From SIO4C1 sp039180385 (GTDB taxonomy: Bacteria > Cyanobacteriota > Cyanobacteriia > Phormidesmidales > Phormidesmidaceae), in NCBI GenBank assembly GCA_039180385.1, contig JBCDDJ010000353.1, positions 1 through 7,062 on the forward strand: a DNA stretch of 7,062 bases, given 5' to 3'. Below, piece after piece: positions 1 to 6,915 of this stretch. Under the pieces are notes generated by a model. It was not told where the DNA came from. It did no database searches and saw only the letters and a program-made list of their open reading frames with translations. Made by a program: the position numbers and the translations under genes. The first letter of the stretch is position 1. Every line of letters starts with the position of its first letter.

Positions 1-4
1 ACGT

Positions 5-2209
5 ATGGCAACTAAATTCCCGAAATTTAGCCAAGGTTTGGCGCAGGATCCGACCACTCGTCGGATCTGGTACGGGATTGCCACTGCCCATGACTTTGAA
101 AGTCACGATGGCATGACGGAAGAGAATCTTTATCAAAAGATCTTTGCTTCCCACTTTGGCCATCTGGCAATCATTTTCCTCTGGGTGTCTGGCAACCTGT
201 TCCACGTCGCTTGGCAAGGCAACTTTGAGCAGTGGGTGAAAGACCCGCTAAATGTCAGTCCCATCGCCCATGCGATCTGGGACCCTCACTTTGGCCAAAA
301 TGCGGTGGATGCGTTCACCCAGGCCGGTGCCTCTGGCCCGGTTAATGTGGCCTTTTCCGGTGTGTATCACTGGTGGTACACCATCGGTATGCGTACCAAC
401 GGAGACCTGTACCAGGGATCGATCTTCTTGCTGATTTTGTCGGCGCTTTTCCTGTTCGCTGGTTGGCTGCATTTGCAGCCCAAGTTCCGTCCCAGCTTGT
501 CGTGGTTCAAGAATGCTGAGTCTCGACTCAACCACCACCTGGCAGGCTTGTTTGGCGTTAGCTCCTTGGCTTGGACTGGTCACTTAGTTCACGTTGCGAT
601 TCCCGAGTCTCGGGGTCAGCACGTGGGTTGGGATAACTTCCTATCTGTGACCCCTCACCCGGCAGGGTTGGCACCGTTCTTTACGGGTAACTGGGGCGTT
701 TACGCTCAAAACCCAGATACGGCCAGCCATGTCTTTGGTACCAGTCAGGGCGCTGGCAGTGCCATCCTGACTTTCTTAGGAGGGTTTCACCCCCAGACTG
801 AGTCGCTGTGGTTGACCGATATGGCTCATCACCACCTGGCGATTGCGGTGATTTTTATCATCGCGGGTCATATGTACCGGACAAACTTCGGTATTGGCCA
901 CAGCATTAAGCAGATTTTGGAAGCACACCAGCCCCCCAGCGGTAAGCTGGGTGATGCTCACAAGGGTCTCTATGACACCTTGAACAATTCTCTGCACTTC
1001 CAGCTAGCGCTGGCCTTGGCCTCGGTCGGTGTAATTACCTCTTTGGTGGCACAGCACATGTATGCGCTACCGCCCTATGCCTTTATGGCTAAGGACTACA
1101 CCACCATGGCGGCGCTTTACACGCACCACCAGTACATTGCTGGCTTCATCATGGTGGGTGCCTTTGCTCACGGTGCGATCTTCCTGATTCGTGACTACGA
1201 TCCGGCAGCGAACGCCAACAATGTATTGGCTCGTGTGCTTGAGCACAAAGAGGCGATCATCTCTCACTTGAGCTGGGTATCTCTGTTCTTGGGTTTCCAT
1301 ACCCTGGGCCTCTACGTCCACAATGATGTGGTCGTGGCCTTTGGCACCCCCGAGAAGCAGATCCTGGTTGAGCCGGTCTTTGCTCAGTGGATTCAGGCAG
1401 CGTCGGGTAAGGCCCTATATGGGTTTGATACCCTGTTGTCTAACTCTGGCAGCTTAGCCACCAACGCCGCCGACGGTATCTGGCTGTCTGGCTGGTTGGA
1501 TGCGATTAACAGTGGGACTAACTCGCTGTTTCTAGCCATTGGCCCTGGCGACTTCCTGGTACACCATGCGATCGCACTGGGTCTGCATACCACTACCTTG
1601 ATCTTGGTCAAAGGTGCGTTGGATGCTCGCGGCTCCAAGCTGATGCCCGATAAGAAGGACTTCGGCTACAGCTTCCCTTGCGATGGCCCTGGTCGTGGCG
1701 GTACTTGCGATATCTCTGCTTGGGATGCGTTCTATCTCGCCATGTTCTGGATGCTCAACACCATTGGTTGGGTGACCTTCTACTGGCACTGGAAACACAT
1801 CGCGGTCTGGTCGGGCAACGTAGCTCAGTTTAATGAGAGTTCTAACTACCTCATGGGCTGGCTGCGCGACTACCTGTGGCTCAATTCTTCTCAGCTGATC
1901 AATGGGTACAACCCTTACGGCATGAATAACCTGGCGGTTTGGTCTTGGATGTTCTTATTTGGACACCTGGTCTGGGCAACCGGTTTCATGTTCTTGATCT
2001 CCTGGAGAGGCTACTGGCAAGAGCTGATTGAGACCATTGTTTGGGCTCATGAGCGCACCCCGCTAGCTAACCTCATCCGCTGGAAGGATAAGCCCGTGGC
2101 GCTGTCCATCGTTCAGGCTCGTGTGGTTGGTTTGGCTCACTTTACGGTGGGTTACATCCTGACGTACGCGGCCTTCTTGATAGCCTCAACGTCCAGTCGA
2201 TTTGGCTGA
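5..2209 (+). CDS. psaB: Photosystem I P700 chlorophyll a apoprotein A2 (PsaB)
   Basis: This is the 734-residue PsaB core subunit, half of the PsaA/PsaB heterodimer in the thylakoid membrane. The heterodimer carries P700, the A0/A1 acceptors, the FX cluster and most core antenna chlorophylls. Family sequence is recognisable from MATKFPKFSQGL to the C-terminal AAFLIASTSSRFG, and the length is normal (about 730-745). The FX motif CDGPGRGGTC gives Cys559 and Cys568, two of the four [4Fe-4S] ligands; PsaA supplies the others. His654 in FLFGHLVWATG is the expected P700 axial ligand. Trp671 in SWRGYWQEL is the expected phylloquinone-stacking residue. Many His residues in the membrane helices fit chlorophyll ligation. 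The start at position 5 gives the canonical N terminus; only four bases precede it, so ribosome site and promoter cannot be seen. psaA presumably lies immediately upstream (inference). The lumenal loop at residues 481-492 is short (see findings). Identification is essentially certain. Confidence 0.99.
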   Translation: MATKFPKFSQGLAQDPTTRRIWYGIATAHDFESHDGMTEENLYQKIFASHFGHLAIIFLWVSGNLFHVAWQGNFEQWVKDPLNVSPIAHAIWDPHFGQNAVDAFTQAGASGPVNVAFSGVYHWWYTIGMRTNGDLYQGSIFLLILSALFLFAGWLHLQPKFRPSLSWFKNAESRLNHHLAGLFGVSSLAWTGHLVHVAIPESRGQHVGWDNFLSVTPHPAGLAPFFTGNWGVYAQNPDTASHVFGTSQGAGSAILTFLGGFHPQTESLWLTDMAHHHLAIAVIFIIAGHMYRTNFGIGHSIKQILEAHQPPSGKLGDAHKGLYDTLNNSLHFQLALALASVGVITSLVAQHMYALPPYAFMAKDYTTMAALYTHHQYIAGFIMVGAFAHGAIFLIRDYDPAANANNVLARVLEHKEAIISHLSWVSLFLGFHTLGLYVHNDVVVAFGTPEKQILVEPVFAQWIQAASGKALYGFDTLLSNSGSLATNAADGIWLSGWLDAINSGTNSLFLAIGPGDFLVHHAIALGLHTTTLILVKGALDARGSKLMPDKKDFGYSFPCDGPGRGGTCDISAWDAFYLAMFWMLNTIGWVTFYWHWKHIAVWSGNVAQFNESSNYLMGWLRDYLWLNSSQLINGYNPYGMNNLAVWSWMFLFGHLVWATGFMFLISWRGYWQELIETIVWAHERTPLANLIRWKDKPVALSIVQARVVGLAHFTVGYILTYAAFLIASTSSRFG
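1568..1575. repeat. HIP1 octamer (GCGATCGC)
   Basis: Cyanobacterial highly iterated palindrome within psaB, in the wider context TGCGATCGCA. Confidence 0.9.
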
Positions 2210-2230
2210 CGATCCGGCTAATTAAGGTTC

Positions 2231-2267
2231 TAAATGCCCCTCGATGTTTGGCATCGGGGGGTATTTA
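2231..2267 (+). terminator. Hairpin at the 3' end of psaB (terminator or mRNA 3'-end stabiliser)
   Basis: The arm at 2231-2246 (TAAATGCCCCTCGATG) pairs along all 16 positions with 2252-2267 (CATCGGGGGGTATTTA), using two G-U wobbles and a 5-base loop (TTTGG). It begins 21 bases after the psaB stop. There is no clean U-tract directly after the stem, but the stem base is A/U-rich and ATTTTAGTTT follows at 2277-2286. It could act as a factor-independent terminator or as a stable 3' end for the abundant psaB transcript. Part of the 3' arm is repeated just downstream and could pair with the same 5' arm instead (see findings). Confidence 0.75.
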
Positions 2268-2320
2268 GTGTGGGGCATTTTAGTTTACGGAGAATGTCTT
2301 TTGACCCGATTCTCTTTTTT

Positions 2321-3961
2321 ATGAAACGCTTGAGTTCATTTACCTCGTCGGCGCTGTCAGTCCTGACCATTGCCGCCTTTTTGAGTTTGGGGTTTGTGCT
2401 CACTAAAAATATGGGTACCACCAACGAAATTCACCATTTGCCGCTGGCAAGGCAGGCTTTTGATCCGAGCTGGGTACCTGGGGATATCTACTACAGCGAA
2501 GATCCGGGATATCGATGGCTGTTTCAAAGGCTGTTTGGTCCGATGACAGCGTCGTTAGGTTTTTTAGCTACCTCACTTGTGGGGCGCTTGGTGGGCTATA
2601 GCTGTCTGGCCACAGGGCTTTGGTGCTTAGGGCGACAGTTGGGGTTGGGCTTATGGGGGATGCTGCTGGCGCTGTGCCTGTTTATTTATCCCAATACAAA
2701 TGCGGCCCAGGGGGCCATCGCTCAGGAATGGCTGATCGGAGGCATTGAGCCCAAGGTGTTTGCCTATAGTCTGATGTTTATGGCGCTGAGTTTTGCCCTA
2801 TCTAAGCGCTATCTCTGGATGGTGGTTTGTTTAGGGCTGTCGGCATCGTTTCATGTGTTGGTGGGAGGCTGGTCCACGATTGCAATGGGTCTGTGGTTAC
2901 TCATCAGACGCCAAACGGTCTTTGCCAATGCCCGCCAGTGGGGGACCGCGGTTTTACTCTACGGGATAGCGAGTGTCTTTGCCCTCAGAGCGGTGCTTAA
3001 ACAGTTGATGACACCCGTATCTGGAGACGATGCGATGGGGCAAGTCAGGTCAATACCGACGGGAGAATTCTCACCGTCCTATCTCTACACATTTTTGCGC
3101 AACCCGCACCATGTGAATCCGTTGTCCTGGGCCCCGTTTGAATGGTTGGTCGCCAGTCTTTATCTAATTGTGTTTCTAGGCATAGTGGTGTGGCTCCGGC
3201 GGCAAGCCAGGGTAGACGAGGGGGCAACCCTTGGGCAGAACCGATTGGCGTTTGCTGGGTTTGTCGGGGCCTGTCTGATGCTGTTTGCGGTGGGGGTTTG
3301 TGTTGCGCCGTTTGATTTACAGGGCAAATTTTTGCAGTATTACCCGTTTAGGGTGGGTGATCTGATGCTGCCGTTGGGGACTTGTTTGTTGGTGGCGACG
3401 ATGTTAGAAACGCTGCTGCATCGCCGATGGTTTGTGATTGGCAGCGTGGTTGTGCTGGGTCTGGCGATCAGTTTTGAAGTGTCTGACTTTCAGCAGTCTG
3501 CTGTCGAGCTGGTGAATTTCCCTGGAGAAGCCCAGCAAGTTAAGCCTGACTGGAAAGATATGTGCGGTTGGATCAAGGCAAATACCCCCCGCGATAGTCT
3601 AATTGTGTCCCAACCCGATGACTTGGATTCTTTATATTGGCTGGCGGAGCGGCCTACGGTGGCGAAATTTCGGTTTGTGCCATCGGCCTCATCGGCGGAG
3701 GTGGCAGCCTGGTACGAGCGCATAGTTGATCTGGGCGGTGGGCTGGATCTTTTGGCCGATGTCGATCGTCATAAAGACCCGAAAAAAGCAGTCAGGCGAG
3801 CCTTAAATCAGGGATACTTTGGCTTGGAGACGGTGGATGCGATCGCACTCCTCGAAAAATACCAGGCTGACTATTTCTTAACCCAAACAGCCCATCAGCT
3901 AGACCTGCCGATTGTTTATCGCAATGCCAGTCATATTTTGTATGGCAAGCAAGAAGACTGA
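2321..3961 (+). CDS. Polytopic membrane protein, GT-C-like / DUF6798-like, function unproven
   Basis: A 546-residue integral membrane protein. About nine hydrophobic segments are visible (roughly residues 12-28, 78-100, 108-124, 145-195 as two, 208-225, 275-292, 308-330, 345-386), followed by a soluble C-terminal region from about 405. The first extracytoplasmic loop carries TNEIHHLPLARQAFDP (34-49) and GDIYYSEDPGYR (54-65). An acidic residue and histidines straight after helix 1 are typical of GT-C glycosyltransferases, which use lipid-linked sugars. The C-terminal part (DWKDMCGWIKANTPRDSLI, then LAERPTVAKF) resembles the DUF6798-type tail of uncharacterised cyanobacterial and Bacteroidetes membrane proteins, as far as I can judge from memory. 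The frame is open back to an ATG at 2234, but that lies inside the psaB hairpin. ATG 2294 has GGAG only one base away. ATG 2321 (MKRLSSFTSS then a membrane helix) is preferred although it lacks a good Shine-Dalgarno site. No separate promoter is evident, so it may depend on read-through from psaB. It converges on the glycosyltransferase cluster. The coding strand is rich in G and T. Membrane protein: confident; glycosyltransferase role: inference. Confidence 0.8.
   Translation: MKRLSSFTSSALSVLTIAAFLSLGFVLTKNMGTTNEIHHLPLARQAFDPSWVPGDIYYSEDPGYRWLFQRLFGPMTASLGFLATSLVGRLVGYSCLATGLWCLGRQLGLGLWGMLLALCLFIYPNTNAAQGAIAQEWLIGGIEPKVFAYSLMFMALSFALSKRYLWMVVCLGLSASFHVLVGGWSTIAMGLWLLIRRQTVFANARQWGTAVLLYGIASVFALRAVLKQLMTPVSGDDAMGQVRSIPTGEFSPSYLYTFLRNPHHVNPLSWAPFEWLVASLYLIVFLGIVVWLRRQARVDEGATLGQNRLAFAGFVGACLMLFAVGVCVAPFDLQGKFLQYYPFRVGDLMLPLGTCLLVATMLETLLHRRWFVIGSVVVLGLAISFEVSDFQQSAVELVNFPGEAQQVKPDWKDMCGWIKANTPRDSLIVSQPDDLDSLYWLAERPTVAKFRFVPSASSAEVAAWYERIVDLGGGLDLLADVDRHKDPKKAVRRALNQGYFGLETVDAIALLEKYQADYFLTQTAHQLDLPIVYRNASHILYGKQED
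3839..3846. repeat. HIP1 octamer (GCGATCGC)
   Basis: HIP1 copy within the 3' part of the GT-C-like membrane protein gene, again TGCGATCGCA. Confidence 0.9.
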
Positions 3962-4052
3962 CAACCATGGTGGCCTGCTCAGGATGCTGATGGTCCGTCA
4001 TAGCGTTCGTTCGTGAGCTCTAATCGCTGGCCCTATCCGCTTAAATGCTGGT

Positions 4053-5093
4053 TTATTGATGGGGATTGACTGATTGAAATGATTGCCCTACCACTTCTCT
4101 GATCCGATAAATCGGGCGCTTTTGAGATTCGTGGTAAGTGCGCATGGTCAACTCTGCCAGCAGACCAAAGCTAAAAAGTTGAATGCCAGACAAAAATAGA
4201 ACCACCGTGAGTAGCAGCAGGGGCCGATCGCCAATATCCTGACCCATCGCAAATTTTTCAAAGGCCAGGTAGGCGCTCAAAAGGAAACTCGATAGGATCG
4301 ACACCAGCCCAAATGGCCCAAAGACGTGCATGGGGCGGGTTAAGAAAGTCTTCATAAAGTAAATTGTCAGCAAGTCCAAGATGACGCGCAGGGTGCGACC
4401 CAGGCCATATTTGCTTTTGCCAAACTGACGCGCGTGGTGACGCACCGGGATTTCGGTAATCCGGGCCCCTTCAATAAAGGCGAGGGCAGGTAGAAACCGA
4501 TGCAGCTCACCGTAGAGGTTCATATCGTGGACGACCTCAGCCCGATAGGCTTTGAGGGAGCAGCCGTAATCACGGATGTCGACGCCAGTGACGCGGCCAA
4601 TCAACCAGTTGGCAATTTTGGAGGGCAGCAGTCTGGTAACAGCATGGTCCTGGCGATCTTTACGCCAGCCGCTGACCAGGTCATAGCCCTCATCTAGCTT
4701 GTTGAGCAGGATGCCAATGTCAGCCGGGTCGTTTTGCAGGTCGCCATCCAGGGTGATGATGACGTTGCCGGTGGCCTCGTGAAAGCCTGCGGCCATCGCC
4801 GGGGTTTGACCATAGTTACGTCGTAGGATGACAGCTTTGACGTGGTTATCTTGCTGGGCAATTTGCTTGAGGAGATCGGCAGAGCCATCTTTTGAACCGT
4901 CGTCAACGCAGATGATTTCGTAGGGGTCGCCTAGCGCTCTCAAAGCTTGGGTTAGCTGCTTGATCAGCGCAGGGATGCTTTCAGCTTCGTTGTAAATTGG
5001 CACTACGACCGACAGTCGATAGCCGTCTGCTGGGGTTGACTGGATTAATCGGTCGGCAGACGCTTGGGAGGTGCCAGAGAGCGCAACATTCAT
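4053..5093 (-). CDS. Family 2 glycosyltransferase, GtrB/DPM1-like (polyprenyl-phosphate glycosyltransferase)
   Basis: A 346-residue protein with an N-terminal GT-A domain and two C-terminal membrane helices (about 257-279 and 291-316). This is the architecture of GtrB, ArnC and bacterial dolichol-phosphate-mannose-synthase-like enzymes. They transfer a sugar from a nucleotide donor to undecaprenyl or another polyprenyl phosphate on the cytoplasmic face. Visible motifs are LSVVVPIYNEAESI (27-40), CVDDGSKDGS (62-71), the metal-binding DGDLQNDP (116-123) and RQFGKSKYGLGRT (222-234), a conserved basic segment in this subfamily. A crystal structure exists for a related Synechocystis GtrB. The donor sugar cannot be told from sequence. 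The first 25 residues before the GT fold are poorly conserved-looking, so a slightly later start is possible, but no better Met is visible and no clear ribosome site precedes the start. It is the last gene of the minus-strand cluster, 64 bases after the AglD-like gene. The 91-base gap to the convergent gene on the other side has no strong terminator. Confidence 0.93.
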   Translation of the reverse strand: MNVALSGTSQASADRLIQSTPADGYRLSVVVPIYNEAESIPALIKQLTQALRALGDPYEIICVDDGSKDGSADLLKQIAQQDNHVKAVILRRNYGQTPAMAAGFHEATGNVIITLDGDLQNDPADIGILLNKLDEGYDLVSGWRKDRQDHAVTRLLPSKIANWLIGRVTGVDIRDYGCSLKAYRAEVVHDMNLYGELHRFLPALAFIEGARITEIPVRHHARQFGKSKYGLGRTLRVILDLLTIYFMKTFLTRPMHVFGPFGLVSILSSFLLSAYLAFEKFAMGQDIGDRPLLLLTVVLFLSGIQLFSFGLLAELTMRTYHESQKRPIYRIREVVGQSFQSVNPHQ

Positions 5094-5157
5094 GGAGCGA
5101 ATTAAGACTGTGTTAATAAAGATACTGCGCGACGGGCGTCTCGAATAGATGAGGTGG

Positions 5158-6117
5158 TCAGCGCTTGGACTGGACTTTGGATTTAAGGGGGGGTGGGTGG
5201 GCCTGGTCTACTGGGGTATCTAGCCAAATCAGCCCGGCCCCCATCACCTCAGCCAGGGTGCTGATCAACCGATAAACGGCGACGCTGCTGAGCAGTGGCG
5301 CAGCGGCTAACTGGGACCCGAGCAGCGCGATCGCAACCGCCTCAAAGACCCCTATACCACCAGGGGCCCCTGGTACCACCAGCCCCAGTAGCCAGGCGAT
5401 GCTAAAGCCCCCGAGCAGTGGCATGAGTTGGCTACCCGTGAGTGGTTGCAGGGCTAAAACTGTGAACACAAAACCCGCGCCCCGGAGACCCACAAAGCCT
5501 AGTTCGCCCAAAAACGATTTCACAGGATAGTGTTTTAGCTGGATCGACTCCCCTTCGGCCTCGCCTTGGGGGAGCCCCTTAGCTTTGGCCTGCCCTATCC
5601 TTTTTAGGACGGGGTTTAACAGGCGAGGATGGACCCCGATCAGAACAGCCATTAGCACCCCTAACCGAAGGAGCCAAAAATCCCAGCTACTCACCGATGC
5701 GAGCGCCAAAGCAGCGGCAGCCATCAGCAAAGGCTCCATCACCACACTGAGGATGGCCACCCCCGTTGAGGCCCCTGCGTTTTGCACCGCGCGCACCCGA
5801 CCGTAGAAATGCCAGACGTTGCCCGGTAAATATTTGGCGAGATTGGTGCGCAGATAAACTTGGATGCCCCAAAGGCCACTGAGTGGCTGATTGAAAGTTT
5901 GCAAAATCCAATGCCAGACCCAGCCAGACCATATGTGAGCAAGTAAGGTTAGCCCCAGTGCGATCGCAAAACAGGCCCAACTGGCTGCCGTCACTCGAAT
6001 CGCCGCCACCTCTTGCCAGTGATCTTTAAGGGCCTTAATCACAAAAAAGCAGGTGCCACCCACGATCACCCAGCGCAGATAGGGTTTTACTCGTTTAATC
6101 AGTGGCTTGATCGGCAT
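5158..6117 (-). CDS. AglD / LPG-synthase-TM family membrane protein (UPF0104-like)
   Basis: A 319-residue polytopic membrane protein with about seven or eight hydrophobic segments (roughly 15-30, 46-70, 118-140, 145-163, 206-224, 231-249, 252-270, 277-298). Two signatures place it in the lysylphosphatidylglycerol synthase TM / AglD family: LAKYLPGNVWHFYGRV (93-108) and VVPGAPGGIGVFEA (247-260). In MprF the related domain flips lysyl-phosphatidylglycerol. In haloarchaeal AglD it is fused behind a GT2 domain. Stand-alone members are mostly uncharacterised, and a lipid or lipid-linked-sugar flippase role is a common suggestion, not proven. No aminoacyl-transferase domain is attached, so it is not a full MprF. 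The hydrophilic loop at 172-200 (KRIGQAKAKGLPQGEAEGES) and the basic tail HPPPLKSKVQSKR are probably cytoplasmic. It starts 27 bases after the Nudix stop and is followed by the GT2 gene, consistent with an operon. The start codon is the only sensible Met and has no clear Shine-Dalgarno sequence. Confidence 0.88.
   Translation of the reverse strand: MPIKPLIKRVKPYLRWVIVGGTCFFVIKALKDHWQEVAAIRVTAASWACFAIALGLTLLAHIWSGWVWHWILQTFNQPLSGLWGIQVYLRTNLAKYLPGNVWHFYGRVRAVQNAGASTGVAILSVVMEPLLMAAAALALASVSSWDFWLLRLGVLMAVLIGVHPRLLNPVLKRIGQAKAKGLPQGEAEGESIQLKHYPVKSFLGELGFVGLRGAGFVFTVLALQPLTGSQLMPLLGGFSIAWLLGLVVPGAPGGIGVFEAVAIALLGSQLAAAPLLSSVAVYRLISTLAEVMGAGLIWLDTPVDQAHPPPLKSKVQSKR
5187..5201 (+). other. G-quadruplex-capable run inside the end of the AglD-like gene
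   Basis: GGGGGGG-T-GGG-T-GGG on the plus strand contains four G-triplets if the run of seven is split. It is the template strand for the His-Pro-Pro-Pro stretch near the C terminus of the minus-strand gene, so the matching mRNA is C-rich and would not form the quadruplex itself. Confidence 0.4.
5327..5334. repeat. HIP1 octamer (GCGATCGC)
   Basis: HIP1 copy within the AglD-like gene. Confidence 0.9.
5960..5967. repeat. HIP1 octamer (GCGATCGC)
   Basis: Second HIP1 copy in the AglD-like gene, near its 5' end, in TGCGATCGCA. Confidence 0.9.
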
Positions 6118-6144
6118 TAGCTTTAAAGCATGGCTCGACTAGCA

Positions 6145-6693
6145 TCAACCCAGCAGGGGTTTCGCCATAAAAAAGCCAGCAATAGATTTGGCGTCAATAG
6201 GCTCACCATTGGCAATGGCCTGTTCAAAATTTTGGGGTGAGAGCAGCACAACCTCTAGATCTTCGTCTTCGTCAAGTTCGGGCGGGGTGTCTAATTTCTC
6301 AAGGCCTGTAGCGAGAAAGGTATAGATAATCTCATCAGAATAGCCTGGAGCCAGGGGAAATTTACCGACGGTTTGCCAGGTTTTCGCGGTATACCCCGTC
6401 TCTTCTTCGATTTCGCGCTGAATTGTGCTGAGGGGCTCCTCACCCACCTCAATGGTGCCCGCCGGAAACTCCAGCAGCCGACCGCTGACAGCAAATCGAT
6501 ACTGGCGCACCAGGACCAGCTGACCGTCTGGGGTCACCGGTATCGCAACGGCCCCACCCGGATGGCGGATACATTCCCAGTCTCCTGTAGCCCCGTTGGG
6601 CAAGCGTAGGTGATTGACCTCAAAGCTAAACTTGCGACCTGTGAATAAAAGACGCTGCTTAATCAGCTGGGGCGGCTCTTGTCCGAATGTCAT
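6145..6693 (-). CDS. Nudix hydrolase, ADP-ribose pyrophosphatase type
   Basis: A 182-residue cytoplasmic enzyme with a perfect Nudix box: Gly79-X5-Glu85-X7-Arg93-Glu94-Ile95-X-Glu97-Glu98-X-Gly100-Tyr101. The paired glutamates bind the catalytic Mg2+. The upstream LVLVRQYRFAV (59-69) and LLEFPAGTIE (73-82) are typical of the ADP-ribose/NDP-sugar pyrophosphatase branch (NudF-like). Pro116 lies about 15-16 residues after the box, the position described as a marker of ADP-ribose specificity, and Asp120-Glu121 follow in APGYSDE. It likely hydrolyses ADP-ribose to AMP and ribose 5-phosphate; other nucleoside-diphosphate sugars are possible. Its role would then be removal of reactive ADP-ribose, or possibly control of a nucleotide-sugar pool, given the glycosyltransferase downstream (inference). 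It is the first gene of the minus-strand cluster. An AGGG (complement of 6701-6704) seven bases before the ATG is a plausible ribosome site and supports this start. Confidence 0.94.
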   Translation of the reverse strand: MTFGQEPPQLIKQRLLFTGRKFSFEVNHLRLPNGATGDWECIRHPGGAVAIPVTPDGQLVLVRQYRFAVSGRLLEFPAGTIEVGEEPLSTIQREIEEETGYTAKTWQTVGKFPLAPGYSDEIIYTFLATGLEKLDTPPELDEDEDLEVVLLSPQNFEQAIANGEPIDAKSIAGFFMAKPLLG

Positions 6694-6746
6694 AGAAATA
6701 CCCTGAGGAGTGTAGGAAATCCCTATTAGATTACTACAGGCTAGGA

Positions 6747-6775
6747 GGGGGCAGGGGAGCAGGGGCGGCAGTGGG
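6747..6775 (+). other. G-quadruplex-capable motif, left end of the repeat element
   Basis: Four G-runs on the plus strand (6747-6751, 6754-6757, 6762-6765, 6773-6775) are separated by loops of 2, 4 and 7 bases, which meets the usual G3+N1-7 pattern. Whether it folds is unknown. Confidence 0.5.
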
Positions 6776-6790
6776 AGAGGAGAATTCTAG

Positions 6791-6825
6791 TTCTAAAGTT
6801 TGAATTTTGAATTCTAAATTTTGTA
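6791..6825 (+). repeat. Left heptamer array (STRR-like, five units)
   Basis: Five consecutive 7-base units can be read in register: TTCTAAA, GTTTGAA, TTTTGAA, TTCTAAA, TTTTGTA. They are degenerate copies of TTTTGAA. Tandem heptanucleotides of this kind (STRR) are known in cyanobacterial genomes. Confidence 0.65.
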
Positions 6826-6872
6826 GACGCTTATGCAGCTTCCCTCAGGGTGTGTTGAGCTAAGGTCGCTCG

Positions 6873-6907
6873 GTACAAACTTAAAACTCAGAGCTCAAAA
6901 TTCAAAA
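6873..6907 (-). repeat. Right heptamer array (STRR-like, five units, inverted)
   Basis: Read on the minus strand, five 7-base units follow in register: TTTTGAA, TTTTGAG, CTCTGAG, TTTTAAG, TTTGTAC. They are inverted relative to the array at 6791-6825, so a transcript across both could fold into a long imperfect hairpin. Confidence 0.65.
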
Positions 6908-6915
6908 CTTCTTGA

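Noticed and set aside
248..1798. Several open frames of 60-111 codons on either strand inside psaB
   Set aside because: They overlap a certain, highly conserved gene, have biased composition expected of antisense or shifted reading of psaB, and show no recognisable protein family.
5..2209. psaB as a far-red-light (chlorophyll f) paralogue
   Set aside because: The sequence reads like the standard housekeeping PsaB, and no other far-red cluster gene (such as a psbA paralogue or phytochrome) is in the window. Deciding this firmly would need an alignment.
3962..4052. Bidirectional terminator between the convergent genes
   Set aside because: Only short stems are visible (for example ACCAT near 3963 with ATGGT about 25 bases on) and no T-run follows on either strand. 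Not strong enough to call.
5359..5374. Perfect 16-base palindrome ACCAGGGGCCCCTGGT
   Set aside because: It falls exactly on codons for the conserved Pro-Gly-Ala-Pro-Gly-Gly motif of the AglD-like protein, so coding constraint explains it better than an operator or recombination site.
6120..6129. Palindrome GCTTTAAAGC between the Nudix and AglD-like genes
   Set aside because: Ten bases, A/T-centred, with no loop or T-run; readily expected by chance and not evidence of a terminator within the cluster.
6826..6872. Possible tRNA or small RNA in the spacer of the inverted repeat
   Set aside because: Too short for a tRNA, and no acceptor stem, T-loop motif or CCA end was found.
6791..6907. CRISPR array
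   Set aside because: The repeats are 7-base contiguous degenerate units in two opposite orientations, without spacers of constant length or cas genes.
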